From Viscum album (taxonomy: Eukaryota > Streptophyta > Magnoliopsida > Santalales > Viscaceae), in the NCBI GenBank assembly GCA_963277665.1, contig OY728163.1, positions 1,905,328,644 through 1,905,392,643 of the forward strand: 64,000 nucleotides of DNA, given 5' to 3'. Made by a program: the position numbers and the translations under genes. Shown in pieces: positions 11,056 to 24,630 of the stretch. Positions within the stretch are counted from its first letter, which is position 1; the number at the start of each line of letters is the position of its first letter. Below the pieces are notes generated by a model. That model ran no database searches. It was not told where the DNA came from and saw only the letters and a program-made list of their open reading frames with translations.

Positions 11056-14000
11056 CATGTGTAATGTCCTAATATTTCACTATATATTTTCCATAAATAA
11101 ATATTTTTTAAAATTTTATTTTCATATTCCAAACCAAACATAAATGAGAGACCGTGATATATTTTTAATATTAAAGATGACCACTAAAATATATCCATTA
11201 AATTAAATGATATAAGTTTATGTATCCATATAACAAGACAAACAAAATTGTTAATAAATGTAATTTGGAAGTGAAAATCATCTTTATAAACTCTTTTTTT
11301 TAATTAAATGGGGGTACCGTTATTTGGTTACATTTTCCAAACCATAGATAAACTCGAGTAATTATAGTTCAAGAGAAACTATATATTAGAGAAGTTAGAG
11401 ATCTTTGAAATTTCTATATGATCCATGATAGTTGGACAATCACCTAAAAATACAATCAAGGATTATACGATGCATAGTATTTAACTGGATATCATAAGGG
11501 TTTATGGAGTTATAAATATTATATAATAATGTACTAAAATATTTATATGTATACATATATCATGAATTTATATACATTTTAAGAATTAATTTTTTCTAAA
11601 CTGACATTCTATTTAAAAAATAAATTGTTTAAAAATTGGAATTATATTTCAAGGAACTAGTTTTATTTTGATTGAAAAATTAGAAGATAAATTTACACTA
11701 TATTAATTATTAATTTATTAACAAATAATACTTAATATCTTGTAGTTCTGCTTTCTAATAAAATTATCTAAATTTTATGAATTTATTTAGAAATAAAATA
11801 GCAAAATTTTAGGATATTACTTTGATAAAACTAAAATTATATGTATATTTATTATTTACATATTATCATAAGATGGGTGAATAGTGAAAACTTGTAATTT
11901 TAAAGATAACATTAATTATATGTAATTGGTTGTATATAAGTATAAATAAAAATATAGGAAAACATTTTCTATAAAAACTAAATTTTATATTTAAAATTAT
12001 AATTTTGATATATTTTTAAAAATTTATAAACTCATATTTGACATTTTAGAATTTATGTTATATTTTATCAAAAAACAATTCATGTATTATATATTTAGTT
12101 TTCAAAAATTTATTATTATTTAATGTATAAATTTAATAAAACAAAATGGATTTAAAATTTTGAATAATTGGGTCCAAATTATATATTAAGGTCCATATTA
12201 ATTTTCATCATATATTTTAAATTACCTATGTAAAAAAACTTGTTATCATAGTGAAAAATAAAATGGTAAAAATAATCAACTTTTGATATTATGGAATTTA
12301 CATATTTCTAATTGAACAGTAGATGTGTGTTTAATTATTATATCTCCTTCACACTATTATATCTCAATTATTGAGAGGTTTTCCAGGATTTTGCCTTCAA
12401 ATTTTTTAATTTTTTGTTGTATTTACATAAATGACACTCTATTTCACTTCTAAAAGGTGTAGTACACTCCTCATTATCCCTCACACCAAAACCACTTATG
12501 TTCATAAAAACACTACCCAAAAAACTTCTATATACTAAAAGATTCCTTAATTTTTTTGGTATTCTCAAAATATAGTTCATCAAAGGCTTACTCCCCTTAT
12601 CAAAGGATATAATCCATGAAGTGAGGTATATGTTTCTAAATTGTCTTTATATTTTCTATTCCATTATGTCTTATTCACCTTTTTGATAATTAATTTAAAC
12701 CTAATAATATTATTAAATATGTATTAATTTTATATGTTGATTTTATTAGAAATATAGAATAAATATTAACCACCCTCCCCTTATCCATTATGAAAATCAA
12801 ATGTGTAAATCATGTGTTGTGTGGAAAACTTTATCCATGATGCAATGTTTTCCATTTTCCATAATGAAAATAAAATAATGATAATGATTGTTAATTTAAA
12901 ATATAATTATGATTGATATGATATATTTTATATTTTTAATTTATAAAAAATATTTCCTTTTTTCCCATTCATTGGAAAACAAAATCATCGTCTATACTTA
13001 AGTGTGGACTATCGCCATAATGGGATTACTGATATCCATTTTTAATTTCACCCTTATAAGGATAATCATGAGAATAATTTTAAAGGATAATTATTATTTT
13101 TATCATATCATTCTTTATAATTTTTTACAAATTGTAGAACATATAAATTTTATGATCGGAAAATTATTATCACATATTCAGATATTAAAAACAAGTGTAC
13201 TAGTTAAAAAATCATTATTTAAAATTATATAATATTTTCATATCCATTACATGATATTATACATACATTATAATTCTAATATATCACACAAAGGAAAAGT
13301 AACTGATATTATTATCTATTTTTTGTGATTATATTAAAACTAATTATCCTCATAATCATAGATAATCATTATATGTTCTTGTTTGGGTAAGTTTTACCAC
13401 CTAGATGATCAATGTGATAAATTATATCATGAATGAGTATATAAACATAATTTCTGGTATAATATAATATTAATATATAAATAATTATTTATTATTATTA
13501 TTTTTAAAGACACTTCAATACATAACATTCTAATTAACAATACACCATTCATAGGTTGAAAATCACCATGAAATGTTCACTATGAATATCATCTTCTAGG
13601 AAAATGAATAATTTTATAATGAAAAGAAATATAAATAGAATAATTAATTATTATTAATTTATTTATGTAAAATTATTTACCATCAAATGGGGAAAATTTT
13701 ATGTCAAATGAATATTGACACTACACATTTTAAACTACTACAAATGGTCAGAACTATAAATGCCTTATGTATGATAATTGAAAAAACTAACTAATATACG
13801 TGTAGATAATGATTATAAATATATATTATAAAGTTTTTAGGCATGAATATGTGTCTAAATTTAATAATTAATATATTTATGTTTTTTTAAGGATAGTAGT
13901 ATACATCCTAATATTAAGGGAAACAATGTAATGGTTTCTTTGTCATAAATTAGAATCCCCTAATACATGATTATAATACACACCATTATTCATTCTAAAT

Positions 14001-15350
14001 TTTTTTATATAAATCAAAAAATTATTTTGGATAATGATCCTCTTATATTTGATGATATTAAATGTTATATTTAATTTTTTACATATCCTAGGGTTTTGAT
14101 TCAAAATTTATAATGGATTTAAGGGAATTTCATGATTGAAATTATTTTCTTTGGACGTAATCACCTTTTATTGACTATTATCTTTCATGGTTGACCTAAT
14201 ATGTCATAATATGGTGTTATCTTGTACATAAACCTTTTTATATAGAATTATTGTTTTATAAAAATTATTTTTTTATTAATTATTCAAATATTTCAGTATA
14301 ATTCATTTCATTATGAAGAATTACCATTATATTTAATGAAATATATTCCATGTACATTTTTTAACTTCAATCCAATTTTATCCTTTCCCTATTGGAATAT
14401 CGATTTGTTTTTATCTCATATGGTCCTTTTATTATACTTATTTAATTTGGATTCATTATATTCATTATCCTTTTAATGAATTGATTTCTTAATAAAAGTT
14501 ATTTAAAATTGAAAAAAAAATGCTTTCCATTCTCTCAAAAATCAATTTTTTATCATCGGTTTATTATTTTTAAATAAAAAATTATATATTTTTAATTCAT
14601 ATTTATTTATAACTCTTTATAATATGTTTTTTATAAACATATCCCTTTAAACTTATCACAAATTTTTTTTCAAATTTTATCTAAACTTCATCATTTATAA
14701 TAAATAATGAAAGGTCTTTTTGAAAATATTTTTATTTTAGATTGTATTATTCTTCCAAAAATTATCTCTCATTAGGTGAGGTATTGATAAATATCTATAT
14801 TATATTATATTATTATTAATTTTTAAAATTTATGTTTTTATATCCATGATTTAATAATTTCATGTTATTTGAATAACCATTAATTTTCTGTGGGTTCATT
14901 AAAATATGTTTTTGATTTATTTTAAGTGGCACACATATGTATGGATGATTATGAGTGGGGTCCTATATCAACCTCAAATGAATTTATTTAATATTCTATA
15001 CCATTATATAGTAAGAAATATGTGTAATGAGTTTTTTCAAACATGGGTGGCCATGATGGGGTTGCTCAAATTTTTGGCATGGACTAGATGAGTTTGTTCA
15101 CCTAGAAATGTTCATAATTGGTCTTCTCACACATGTTTTCAAATTCATATCGATGTTCCACATTTTAATTTTTTTATCATGTTATGGAAAATTTTCAGGA
15201 TGAATATAGTTTCATTGAAATGACATGTTTTCAATATTATGACTTAAATTTAATTTATTTCTAATTTTTATATCATACAAAAATGTTATATAATTATTAT
15301 GATGGGTTTTGACCAATGTCAAATATATGTTTCTTATATAATATAATTTC
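11056..15350 (+). repeat. Possible second old LTR remnant of the X/Y type
   Basis: The evidence is weak and consists of landmarks only. They are a TGTAATGTCC start-like word at about 11057, AAGTGTGGACTATCGCC near 13000 (compare AAGTGTGGACTACCACC in the LTR of Y near 35925), a TTTTACCACCTAGATGATC block near 13394 resembling the CTTACCATCTCC motif, and GAGTTTGTTCACC near 15090 resembling the GAGCTCACC block. The spacing is roughly that of a 4-kb LTR. The stretch has no coding region. The small frames at 12368-12583, 13002-13232 and 14906-15091 show no domain. Confidence 0.3.
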
Positions 15351-15521
15351 TATGATTATATATTTCTATGAAATGTTTTATAATTTTCATATATAGTCAT
15401 ACTATATTTTATTATAATATTTATATCTCACTCAAGTTATAATTCATGTTATGAAACATTTTTTACTTAATGAGAAATTGAGCAAACCCTTTTCTTTTTA
15501 TTCCAATGCCTATGTTTTCAA

Positions 15522-18500
15522 TGTAATGATCCAGACATTCTGATCCATTATATTGCATGAATTATTGTTTCATATCTCTATGGAGGATTACTAGAGGAGT
15601 ATGGTGGGAAATGGGGGATTGGGATGAAAATACAACAACGGAGGTTATTATGGCATGAATCATGGGGATGCACCGTAGGGGTTACCACTATGGAATAGAG
15701 GATCCGTGTGTAGCGTAATGCATTGCTGGATGTTTATTTTATACTACTCCAAATCATGGAATGGTTATGGAATAGAGAAATAGTAACATTATAGTGGCTC
15801 AGGTGTAGGAGAGTTCTTATCTAGAAGATAATTTAATGGAGAGTTTTTGATGACGTAGTAGATTAAGGATCAATTTTTAGTTCTTATTGTATTTTTATGG
15901 TAACTTCTTTGTAAAGATAGGCTGAAAAATATCCCCATTATAGGTTTTTTGGATTAGTGGTTTAGTGGTCCTAGATGTAGCATAGTGTCTCTTAAATTTT
16001 CTATGTTTTCTTCATGGGAGTATCTGAAAACAAGGAATAATATTTTACTATAATCATTTCTTTTTTGTTTTGTAGGATATTCTATAGTCCCTTCGATTTT
16101 TAGTAGTACTATAGCATGGTCCAAGGGGTTTTATATTGATCTTATGTTTTGAATACTGATTATAAATTCTCAAATCCCTTGGAACAGTTCCTTTTTAAAA
16201 TCATTGAATCATTTAACATGAAAACTAAGTGCTTCCTTAGGTAGTCTTTCTATCCAATTATAGTAGATTTTATCCTCGATATTGGGAGGTAAAATTGTGT
16301 TGGTTTATGTGAGTTCATATTTTACTTTTCTTTTTTCCAATTTTTCCTTCTAGTAAATCATCTGGGAATGGTTTATATCAAGATAGATCTAGATTTTTTA
16401 TATTTTTATGAGGGAATGTTGTGATTTTTTTATCCATTAATGATAAAAAAAAATTACTTTGGTGTGGTGCTCTATGGTGTCTTTCATCTTAATCAAACTT
16501 CTACAGTAAATAAGAAAGATTTTTTTAGCTAGTTAATTATTCATTAATAATTTATTTTCATTATGTGAAAGGCATTATTATATTTAATATATATAGGAGT
16601 ATATAAAAAATAAATTAATGAAGAAAATTATTTGGGAATATAAAAAATAAAGGGGATGGGGAATGAAGTCATATGTTTTATACCTTTGGTATTATTTATG
16701 GGAAAATTTTACAAGATTGATAAAGTTTTGAAAACAATTTTTGTTAGGGAACTTTTATTTATTGTAAATATTTTTATTATTGAAAAAATTTGGTTTTTTG
16801 TTTCATTTCACTTTTAAGGAGAATTTTACAACTTATATTCAATTTAATAAAATGGTTTTCCTATGAGATTTTTTAATTTTTATCATAATTTCCTTGAATG
16901 AAGAAGTTCACTATAATGAAATCCCATTTCTATATCTGAAAATGTATTGTTAATATATTTTCTCTTAATGTTTCATATATGGTTTTTATTTTTTCTAGTG
17001 ATGTTTGGTTTTTTTGGCATGTTTTTTTGGGAAAGGGTGATGACATGTGGCAGTAATGTGCAAAATGTGATGATATGTGATTGGTTTGTGGAATATGTAA
17101 TAAGTTTGTGGTTGTGGTTATAAAATTTTGGAAGTGTGGGTCTTGTTTTCAATTCAATTGGAGATGTGATATTGGGTTTTCGAAAAATTTTATATTTTTC
17201 TAATTGTAATGGAATTTAATGTAAATAATGAATTGAAATGACACATGGTGAATTGTTATGGAGAACATGAATTTAAATTGGATGTGTGACTAAATGTGGT
17301 TTTTGGAAAATATGAATTGAATGGTCCTAATGAATAAAATGTATTAGTAATGGGAAATCTTTAAATTTTCTAACATTGGAATAAATGTGGTGAAATGTGG
17401 ATTCATTCATATAGCTTTTTGTGTAAGTAGTGAATTAAGATATAAAGGTGAAATTGGATAATATTTTGAGTTTGAGTGGTGATATTGTGAGATTATTGGT
17501 TCTTGTTTTATGAACCCATAGTTTGATCATGTTTGTGTACTTATATATTAAAATTGTATGTTTATTGTGGTTTTTATACTCACCCCACCCATTTCTATCA
17601 CTTTGTACCAATAAAAAATGTTTTGGGTCTATTTTTTCTAGCTTCCATGTGGTATGGATGGTTGGATGGTTATCTTATCCTACCTTCTCACTCTTTTAGG
17701 TGAGTCATATGTTCATTGGTTATTGTAGAAAGAAGTAAAAAGTAAAATAGCATTGAGTTTTTTATGAAATAATGAGATAGATTATGGTGGGTGTCATGCA
17801 TTATAGGAGGAGGTCACAAGGATGATTTCATTCATGTTCATGACACGCTATTATTCTGGTTATGGATGTGATAAGATGTGATGTTACACATGTCTTTGGG
17901 TGATATGTGATGTGATGTTGTAACCTAGGTGCCTTTGGGAAGGATGTTTTTTATGTGATAGGATAGGTATCATTAGGTGAGTTGTTTTTTGACATGATGG
18001 CCATAGTTTCTTTAGGTTATATGTGATGTTCTGTAATTGAATAATTTTCTTCAATAAATATGTGATGTATAGAAGAGATGGTAAAGCTATGAGGTATGAT
18101 TTTGGGTTTTGAGTGCAGATTCCTAGTGGGAATTTGGTAAAGGGTATTCTTATCGATATGATTATTATTATTTTATTATTCTTGGATTTATTATTGGTTG
18201 TTCATTTCTTAGTGAGAATGGGATTGGTTATTTGACATGATCATGTGATTTTGGTTCTACTATTTTCTCATAGGTGAATAAATATGTTCTTTTTCATAGG
18301 TGCATAGAAGTCATTGGGTATGATCCTACTAAGTAAAATTTTATGATCATTCTAAATATTTATAAATAATGATCATGTTTCCAGAGTAAATCATGGACCA
18401 CACCTGATTTTTCATACTCGGGCATTAGAGTTTTCAATTTTTCACTCCCTTAGGTTATCTATTGGGTAATTTATTTGGTTGTTTTACTATTATTTATAAA

Positions 18501-18749
18501 TTATTCATGCATTGTGGGATGTATTTTCTTTCATTTTTATATTATAACATTTAATTTGATGTGGTTGATTTATATTTTCTACTGATCTTATTATTATAGA
18601 CATCAATTCAATCCATTTGTGATTTTTTATACCCTCAGTACTAATCACCAACCCAGGTCCTATGGGACTTTGGTCTCATGGGATAATTATCTCTCTTCCA
18701 TCATTTATATTCATGTAGGAGTACCTTTGTAGTGAGGGTTCCATGAAAT
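15522..18749 (+). repeat. Element V: probable 5' LTR
   Basis: A clear tRNA-Met-type primer-binding site follows at 18752, so an LTR should end just before it. A plausible start is TGTAATGATCCAGACATTC at 15522. The right part is GT-rich with repeated words such as GTGATATGTGATGTGATG around 17860-18060. There is a TACTCACCCCACCC block at about 17577. The left limit is inferred and the end is known only to within a few bases. The rest of V would lie beyond W and therefore outside the window. Confidence 0.5.
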
Positions 18750-18751
18750 AG

Positions 18752-18762
18752 TGGTATCAAAG
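18752..18762 (+). other. Element V: primer-binding site
   Basis: TGGTATCAAAGTCTAGGTTGAG starts here. The first eight bases fit the plant initiator-Met tRNA PBS consensus TGGTATCAGAGC, with G to A in the ninth. It marks V as plus-oriented. About 120 bp of leader follows before the LTR of W begins. Confidence 0.7.
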
Positions 18763-18882
18763 TCTAGGTTGAGTTATTTTATGGAGATTAAAGTTATTCA
18801 TAGTGAATATTACATGGGTAGGTATAAAATGATATCATTTTTTCTTGGTGTGTTTTATAGGCCAATGATAACTAAATAGGAC

Positions 18883-21084
18883 TGTAAGATCCCATAATTT
18901 TTCTAAATATGTATAAAGTTATTTTTAGTTATTTTTAATTGGTTTTGTCATAACTTGTTTGAGACGTGTCTTGGGTGAATTTGGGTGAAATTTGGACATT
19001 TTTTAGGCATTTTAGGCAGTGCGTGGTTGGCACATAGTTTTCTCAAACTATGTGCCCTACACCAACAAACCATAAAACCCAAAAAATAGAGGTATTGAAA
19101 GATTAATTCATATTATTTTAAAATATGTGCCCTTTTAGGATTAATTGTGCACACCTAAAAGATATATTCAATACTAGGGTGCACAGTTTGTAAAACTGTT
19201 CACCAATGTCCAGGAAATAGTGCATGTGAAATTAATTCCTCTAAAAATTACCTTTAAAATTATCAAACCCCCATGAACTACACCCTAATTCAAAAAAACT
19301 CAACCCTAACTTATTTCAATAGTTTTTTAGGATTACATATGGATTTCAAGCCCTTTCAAACTCTGTTTATGATGAATCAATGTCCAGATTGAATAATTCT
19401 CACCTCTCCTAGTAAGACATTTTCATCCCGATTAGTTTCCTCCATACCTCTTATATTTCTCTAATGTTTTTAAGGGATAATTTCCTCCATTAATAATTTT
19501 TTAGATATAGGTATTAATTTTTCTAATCCATTTGATCTTGGATCTAGGTTTTGGATCTATATCTCATTCTTCGTTGTGAAATCGAAAGCTTCACTTCAAT
19601 TTGGGGGTTTCTGTTTGTGAGTGTTCATCAATGATCTTGAGTTTGGTGGTCTAAATTGAAAATTCCACAATCTTGATAAATATTATGTGTATGAAATTGT
19701 AAAATAACAATTTCCATGTTTTTTATTCACATCTTGAATTAGATTAATTAGTTAATCTATTAATTAATGAAATGATGTAATTGTGGAATTGATGGGATAT
19801 TGGGAACATGAAAATGGATATTTAATGGGATTTTATAATTGGTTAATTAGTGTGATTATGAATTAATTGAAAATTATAATGATGATATGGTTTTATTAAA
19901 AATAATGGGTTAGTGGGTTATATAATTTTAATATTTAAAAATAGATTAATTTTGAATTTCTCATATAATTCCATGTGATTTAAGTGTTAAACCATGATTG
20001 TATTGATAATTAAAATGGTATCCATAACATGAAATGAAAAAAGGGGGTTAATGTGGATTAACCTTGGTTGGTATGATAAATGTGATATATGAGTGATTGA
20101 TTGATATATGAGTGTGGGACATAGAATGATGCTCCAAATCCCCATATGTGATTGATAGATATAGAGTGTGTGACACTGACTGATTCTCCAAATACCCATA
20201 TGTGATTGTATGATAAATGGGGTGTGAGATACAGACAAATTCCCTAAATAATCATGGGGTGATAGATATGGAGTTATAATCCCAAGATCATGGAATTTGA
20301 CAATGTTTCCATGTTTCCATGATATAAAATTTAAATGAAATGGATAATAAAATCCAATGATATAATGAATTATGATTCCTTATGTGATATTGTTCAGACA
20401 CTAGCATGATACAATGTAGGTATTGATGGTTCAGGTGTCATCATTAACCTGAGTAAACTATTTGGTTAATTAATTAATAATGAAATTTGATAACTTTTAA
20501 ATCTATTTTACATCATTCTTTATAAAAGTTTATACACTATTATAAACTTGATATTGTTTTAGAAACCATTGGTGGTGGCCAACTGGGTTGTACTCACACC
20601 CTACTTGGAATTCTTGATTAGCACCTAAATAGACTTAATGTTTGCAGGATAGGAAAATGGAAATATCCCTATGTTTGATGGGCATTTTTGGATAGAGCAT
20701 TGACATGGGAATTGCACATGGTGTCAGGACCCACTTGGAAGTTATCAATGTCTATATTTTTTGTTTTTCATTTTATAAAAGACACATATTTGGCATGGAA
20801 AATATACTATTTTAGTTTTGGATATTTTTTCTTGTTTTAGTTCATCAAGAGATACTGGTTTTTCTTGGTTATTATATTATTTTTGTTATGGTTATTTCCA
20901 TTTGGTTATAGTTAATTATTTCCACTATTTTTATGATTTGATAAAGAGGGTATAGTGTCATCATGTTATATATTTGACCCTCACTACTAGTTTCTGGCCT
21001 CTAGAATATGAGGAGGCATTCTTGAGGTCATATAGAAGACTGTCTCAGGGCTCCATTATGTTCCACATGGGTCAGGATGTTAAA
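18883..21084 (+). repeat. Element W: 5' LTR
   Basis: It begins TGTAAGATCCCATAATTTTT and ends GATGTTAAA, a decayed form of GATGTTACA. It is followed four bases later by a primer-binding site. The length is about 2.2 kb. An internal tandem array lies at 20090-20278. A block GTACTCACACCC at about 20590 corresponds to the CTCACCCC block seen late in other LTRs here. Confidence 0.75.
20090..20278 (+). repeat. Tandem array in the LTR of W
   Basis: Three to four imperfect copies of a unit of about 56 bp are seen, recognisable by TATGTGATTGATAGATATA, GAGTGTGTGACA and CTCCAAATACCCATATG. The minus-strand frame at 19987-20238 is an artefact of this array. Confidence 0.8.
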
Positions 21085-21088
21085 ATTT

Positions 21089-21100
21089 TGTATCAGATGA
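21089..21100 (+). other. Element W: primer-binding site
   Basis: TTGTATCAGATGAGTC follows the LTR end and matches TGGTATCAGAG, the initiator-Met tRNA PBS, with one changed base in the first nine. Confidence 0.65.
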
Positions 21101-21859
21101 GTCATATTTTCTTTTTATTCATCTTAGTATTTAGGAAAGGTATACAGGATATTTGGATGATTCAATCCTTAGTCAAGAGATTATGAATTGAAGTAGCTAA
21201 CCTATGTATGGGAAGAAACCCAAGTAATAAGGGTGGTATTATTTTAATTGATGTGTGTTGTTACATTTAGATATTATTTCACCTCTAGTGATAAACGTTT
21301 TGTGGGATGTGATTATTGTTTCTGAGATTTTCTAAGATTTAAATCCTGACCTGGTAAGTCCCAAGAGTTGAGTGTTCATGTATCATTTTAGGGACTCATG
21401 AATTTTTGTAATATTCGTCATTTGTAGGCATACACAGGAAAAAATGTTATGGGTAACATTTTAAATTGATTTTTTTTATTTTTTTCTATAATTGAACTAA
21501 AAAATGTGCCTAATATGAAAATAAAATATGAAAGATGAAGAAAAAATGTGTAAAATGGGATTTTAATTAGAAACGTGAGTAATGAGATTGTTTTTACCCT
21601 TTATAAATTGTGATCTTAATGTAGGATGGTTAAGGATAGTGATAGCCCCATGGTTTTGAAAGTGTGTCAGGGTTTAGGGTATGACTAATTATTACTTTAT
21701 GTAAATCCCCATAATTATGTTAATGTTGTGTAATATTGTGAAATGTTTCCTAAGATGTGTGTTTGGAATTTTACAGATATTCCTCAATGATGATTCTTAT
21801 TGAGAGGATGATAAAAGGGTATGTATATATATGCATCCAATAGTGGAATATATGGATCT
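21101..21859 (+). other. Element W: leader between PBS and gag
   Basis: Untranslated leader of the retrotransposon. I see no further feature in it. Confidence 0.5.
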
Positions 21860-22900
21860 AATTGTTTTGGATGATGAAGGTGGAGATATGTTCTGAGAGA
21901 ACATTGATCACATCCTGCAGTTTATGGAAGGAGACCCAGGGCAGGTTGTTAAGTGTATATCTAATGTGACATGGGATTTTTAGTTGAAGCACCCTCCAAG
22001 TTTCACTTGAGATGGTGGACTTGAGGTAGCTGAGTTCTATATTTAGTCTATCCAAAAGATCATAGAAACCTTGTATACTCCTTTTGAGAAGAGAGTTAAG
22101 ATGGCAGCTCATATGTTTTGAGGATCAGTGAAGTGATAGTGGGACATCCAAACGCATGATGGATAGTTGGAAAATTTGTTATGGAAGGAATACCAAGAGA
22201 ATTTTTTGGATATCTTTTATCTAGATACACTAAGATAGGATAGGTAAATAGAGTTTATGAGGCTGACCTAGTATAGTATGTCCATGATGGACATTGTTGT
22301 TCTCTTTACTAATTTGTAGTTCATTACTCCAGCATTGGAATGGGGTGATACTGCTTTATAAAAATGGTAGTGTGATGGACTTAAATGTTAAATCAATTAC
22401 CAGGTGATCATCTTTAGGATGAATATGTTATCTGAAGTTTTGAAATAGAATCTCATTTTTTTAGAGAAACCTAATGGAGGTATTCATTGTAGGACATGTG
22501 TTTTCTTCTAGAAAACCATAAGGTACTTCTTCTATGAGTATGAATAATCATTATGAAAATATTGACCAAAAAAGTAGAGAGAGTTATTCCCTTAGGGAAG
22601 GATTAGTTACTGAGGATATTTCTTAAGTTCTCTTTCACCAGTGGGTTTGTCCAAGTAACTTTCGTAGGCATTATACATGGCCATCAGTAGAGTTCTGAGC
22701 CTATGATAGGATGGGAAATATACATAGGTTCTATGTGAACCCACGATTGATGGGAATATGATTGAGGAACTAGGAAAAATCATAGTGCTGGAAGGGGGTC
22801 TTCAACCCTATATTAATCCAATAGTTAGAGTTTTACTGATTGTGGTGGTAGAGGCAGTAGACTTGGTGATTTTACAAAATAGATCATGTATCAACAGATT
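21860..22900 (+). pseudogene. Element W: gag remnant
   Basis: Reading the plus strand across stops gives a Retrotrans_gag-like region from about 21983. It shows LKHPPSFT, then EVAEFY, a KIIETLYTPFEKRVKMAAH block, a WKEYQENF block, and FMRLT near 22256, ending at GDTAL near 22348. This is the order of the capsid core in plant chromovirus gag (FLKxxPPxFxG, EAEEWW, TWEEF, FxxLxQG). Many stops interrupt it. No convincing zinc knuckle survives. The minus-strand frame at 21858-22112 is a shadow. Confidence 0.7.
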
Positions 22901-22989
22901 GGTGTAGCTTAGGGGACTAAGACTACATCACAGGGTATAGGGTCATGATAGTTTCATGTAGTACATCCTACACTCATGGATAAAAAGGC

Positions 22990-23290
22990 TTAACCTTAGA
23001 TAGTTAGAGGTATTATTCATGTAGATTTTATGCTATCTAGTGCCTTATTTGATATCAGTGCATCCCATTCATTTATATCTGCACAAATTTTGAATGTTTT
23101 GAGTCTTGAAAATGATTTTTTAGTGGATTTATGATGATCGAAATAACTTTGGTGATAAAATTGAGATGCATCTGTTTGTGTAGGGGGTGTTCTCTTGAGG
23201 TTGGGGAGTATCATTTTATATGGGATTATTACATCCTTGACATTTAATACTTTGATCTAATTTTTAGTATGGATTGGATAGTATAATATC
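22990..23290 (+). pseudogene. Element W: aspartic protease remnant
   Basis: The plus strand reads LFDISASHSFISAQ around 23045-23085. This corresponds to the gypsy protease active-site region LFDTGASHSFIS, with the catalytic triplet DTG changed to DIS, so it could not be active. Stops follow within 60 bases. The minus-strand frame at 23017-23214 is antisense to this. Confidence 0.75.
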
Positions 23291-23559
23291 AAGCCCAAAT
23301 ATATTTTTACCAAAGGAGATTTACTTTTACATCTCTTAAGGGTAACAAATACATTAAACATAGAGTGTGAGATATCTAGGAAGGTCGTGCATTGTCTATT
23401 CAAAAACTAGTGGAGATTAATGACCATGTTTCAAGATTCTTGTTTTATGATTTGTTGAATTTAATGAAGTATTTCCAACTGTAGTGGAAAGTCTCTAAGA
23501 TCTTCTTTCTAAGGGCTTCTCAAGGCTCCCATGTGAAAGATATGTGGAATTTATGATTG

Positions 23560-24335
23560 AGTTAATGTTGAGTGATGATCCAGTTTCTATTACACCATAA
23601 ATAATTGAACCAACAAAACATCAAGGAATTAAAACTCAACTAGAATAGTTTGTGGATAAGTATTTTATCCATATGAGTAGATCGCCTTGGGGTTCTCTAG
23701 TTTTTTTTTGAAAAATGGATGACATGACATTGCGCTTGTATATTGATTACTAGAAGTTGAACATGATGACATTGAAGAAATAGTATCTTATTCCTCATAT
23801 CAATGATATTTTTGACTAGTTGAGGGTATCTTGTGTCTTCTTCAAGATTGGAATGAGTTCAGGTTATCATCATTATAGATTTCAACCTTTTGATAAACTT
23901 AGGACCTTTTAGAATCATGTATGGATGATATGAGTGCGTTATGATGTCATTCGGGATAGATAATCCACCAGTAGTGTTTATGGACTTGATGAATAGAATC
24001 CTCCACCTGTACCTAGATCCGTTTGTGGAATTATTTTTGGATGACATCTTGGTGCACTCAAAGACTCATGAAAACCATTCTCAACATCTTGACATTATCT
24101 TAAATATGCTGAGAGAGCATCAGCTATACACAAATCGATCTATGTGAATATTCTAGATCGATCGGCTACATTTAATGGAACATGTCATCTAGATGGAAGG
24201 TGTTTTAGTGGTCCCAGATAAGGTTTAGGCAGTTTTATCATGGGATCAAAACAAGAATTTTTTTATATATGTAGTTTTATGGGAATATAAGGTTATTATC
24301 ATAGGTTTATCCATGACATTTCCCAATTGTAAGAA
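23560..24335 (+). pseudogene. Element W: reverse transcriptase remnant
   Basis: The plus strand shows the ordered RT blocks. LYIDY and KLN lie near 23735, SGYHHYRF near 23855-23885, and MSFGIDNPPVVFMDLMNRI at 23944-24000. The catalytic box is FLDD at about 24034-24045, followed by LREHQLYTN near 24105. The longest open piece is 23941-24147. Stops and indels separate the blocks. The gene order and the block MDLMNR place it in the chromovirus side of Ty3/gypsy. Confidence 0.88.
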
Positions 24336-24630
24336 CCTATTTCAAGCTTGACCAAGAATGTGATAGAGTTTTAATGGTCTAGATCATGTGATAATTTCTT
24401 CTAGGAGTATAAGAAGCATTGGAAAACACTACCAATCATGATTCTACTTTATCCATGTGAGGATTATATGATGTTTAGTGATGCTTCATGGATCGGTCTT
24501 GGAGAATTGTTAATGCAGGGAGATATTGTTGTGGAATATTGGTCTTGATAGTTGAGTCCACATGAACATAATTAACCTACACATGAAATTGATCTATCTA
24601 TATATGGTTATTCCTTGAAGTGTTGGTTAT
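24336..24630 (+). pseudogene. Element W: RNase H, first part (before Z)
   Basis: The plus strand shows MMFSDASWIGLGELLMQGD near 24470-24520, matching the RNase H start (xxxSDASxxGLGCVLMQ) with the catalytic Asp kept. SPHEHN and THEIDL follow near 24558-24590. The reading is cut at 24630 by the LTR of Z and resumes at 33847. Confidence 0.8.
24626..24630. repeat. Element Z: left target-site duplication (GTTAT)
   Basis: It is identical to 33843-33847 immediately after the right LTR. Confidence 0.9.

Noticed and set aside
12368..13232. Small host genes at 12368-12583 and 13002-13232
   Set aside because: The frames are short and AT-driven, with no domain or supporting signal.
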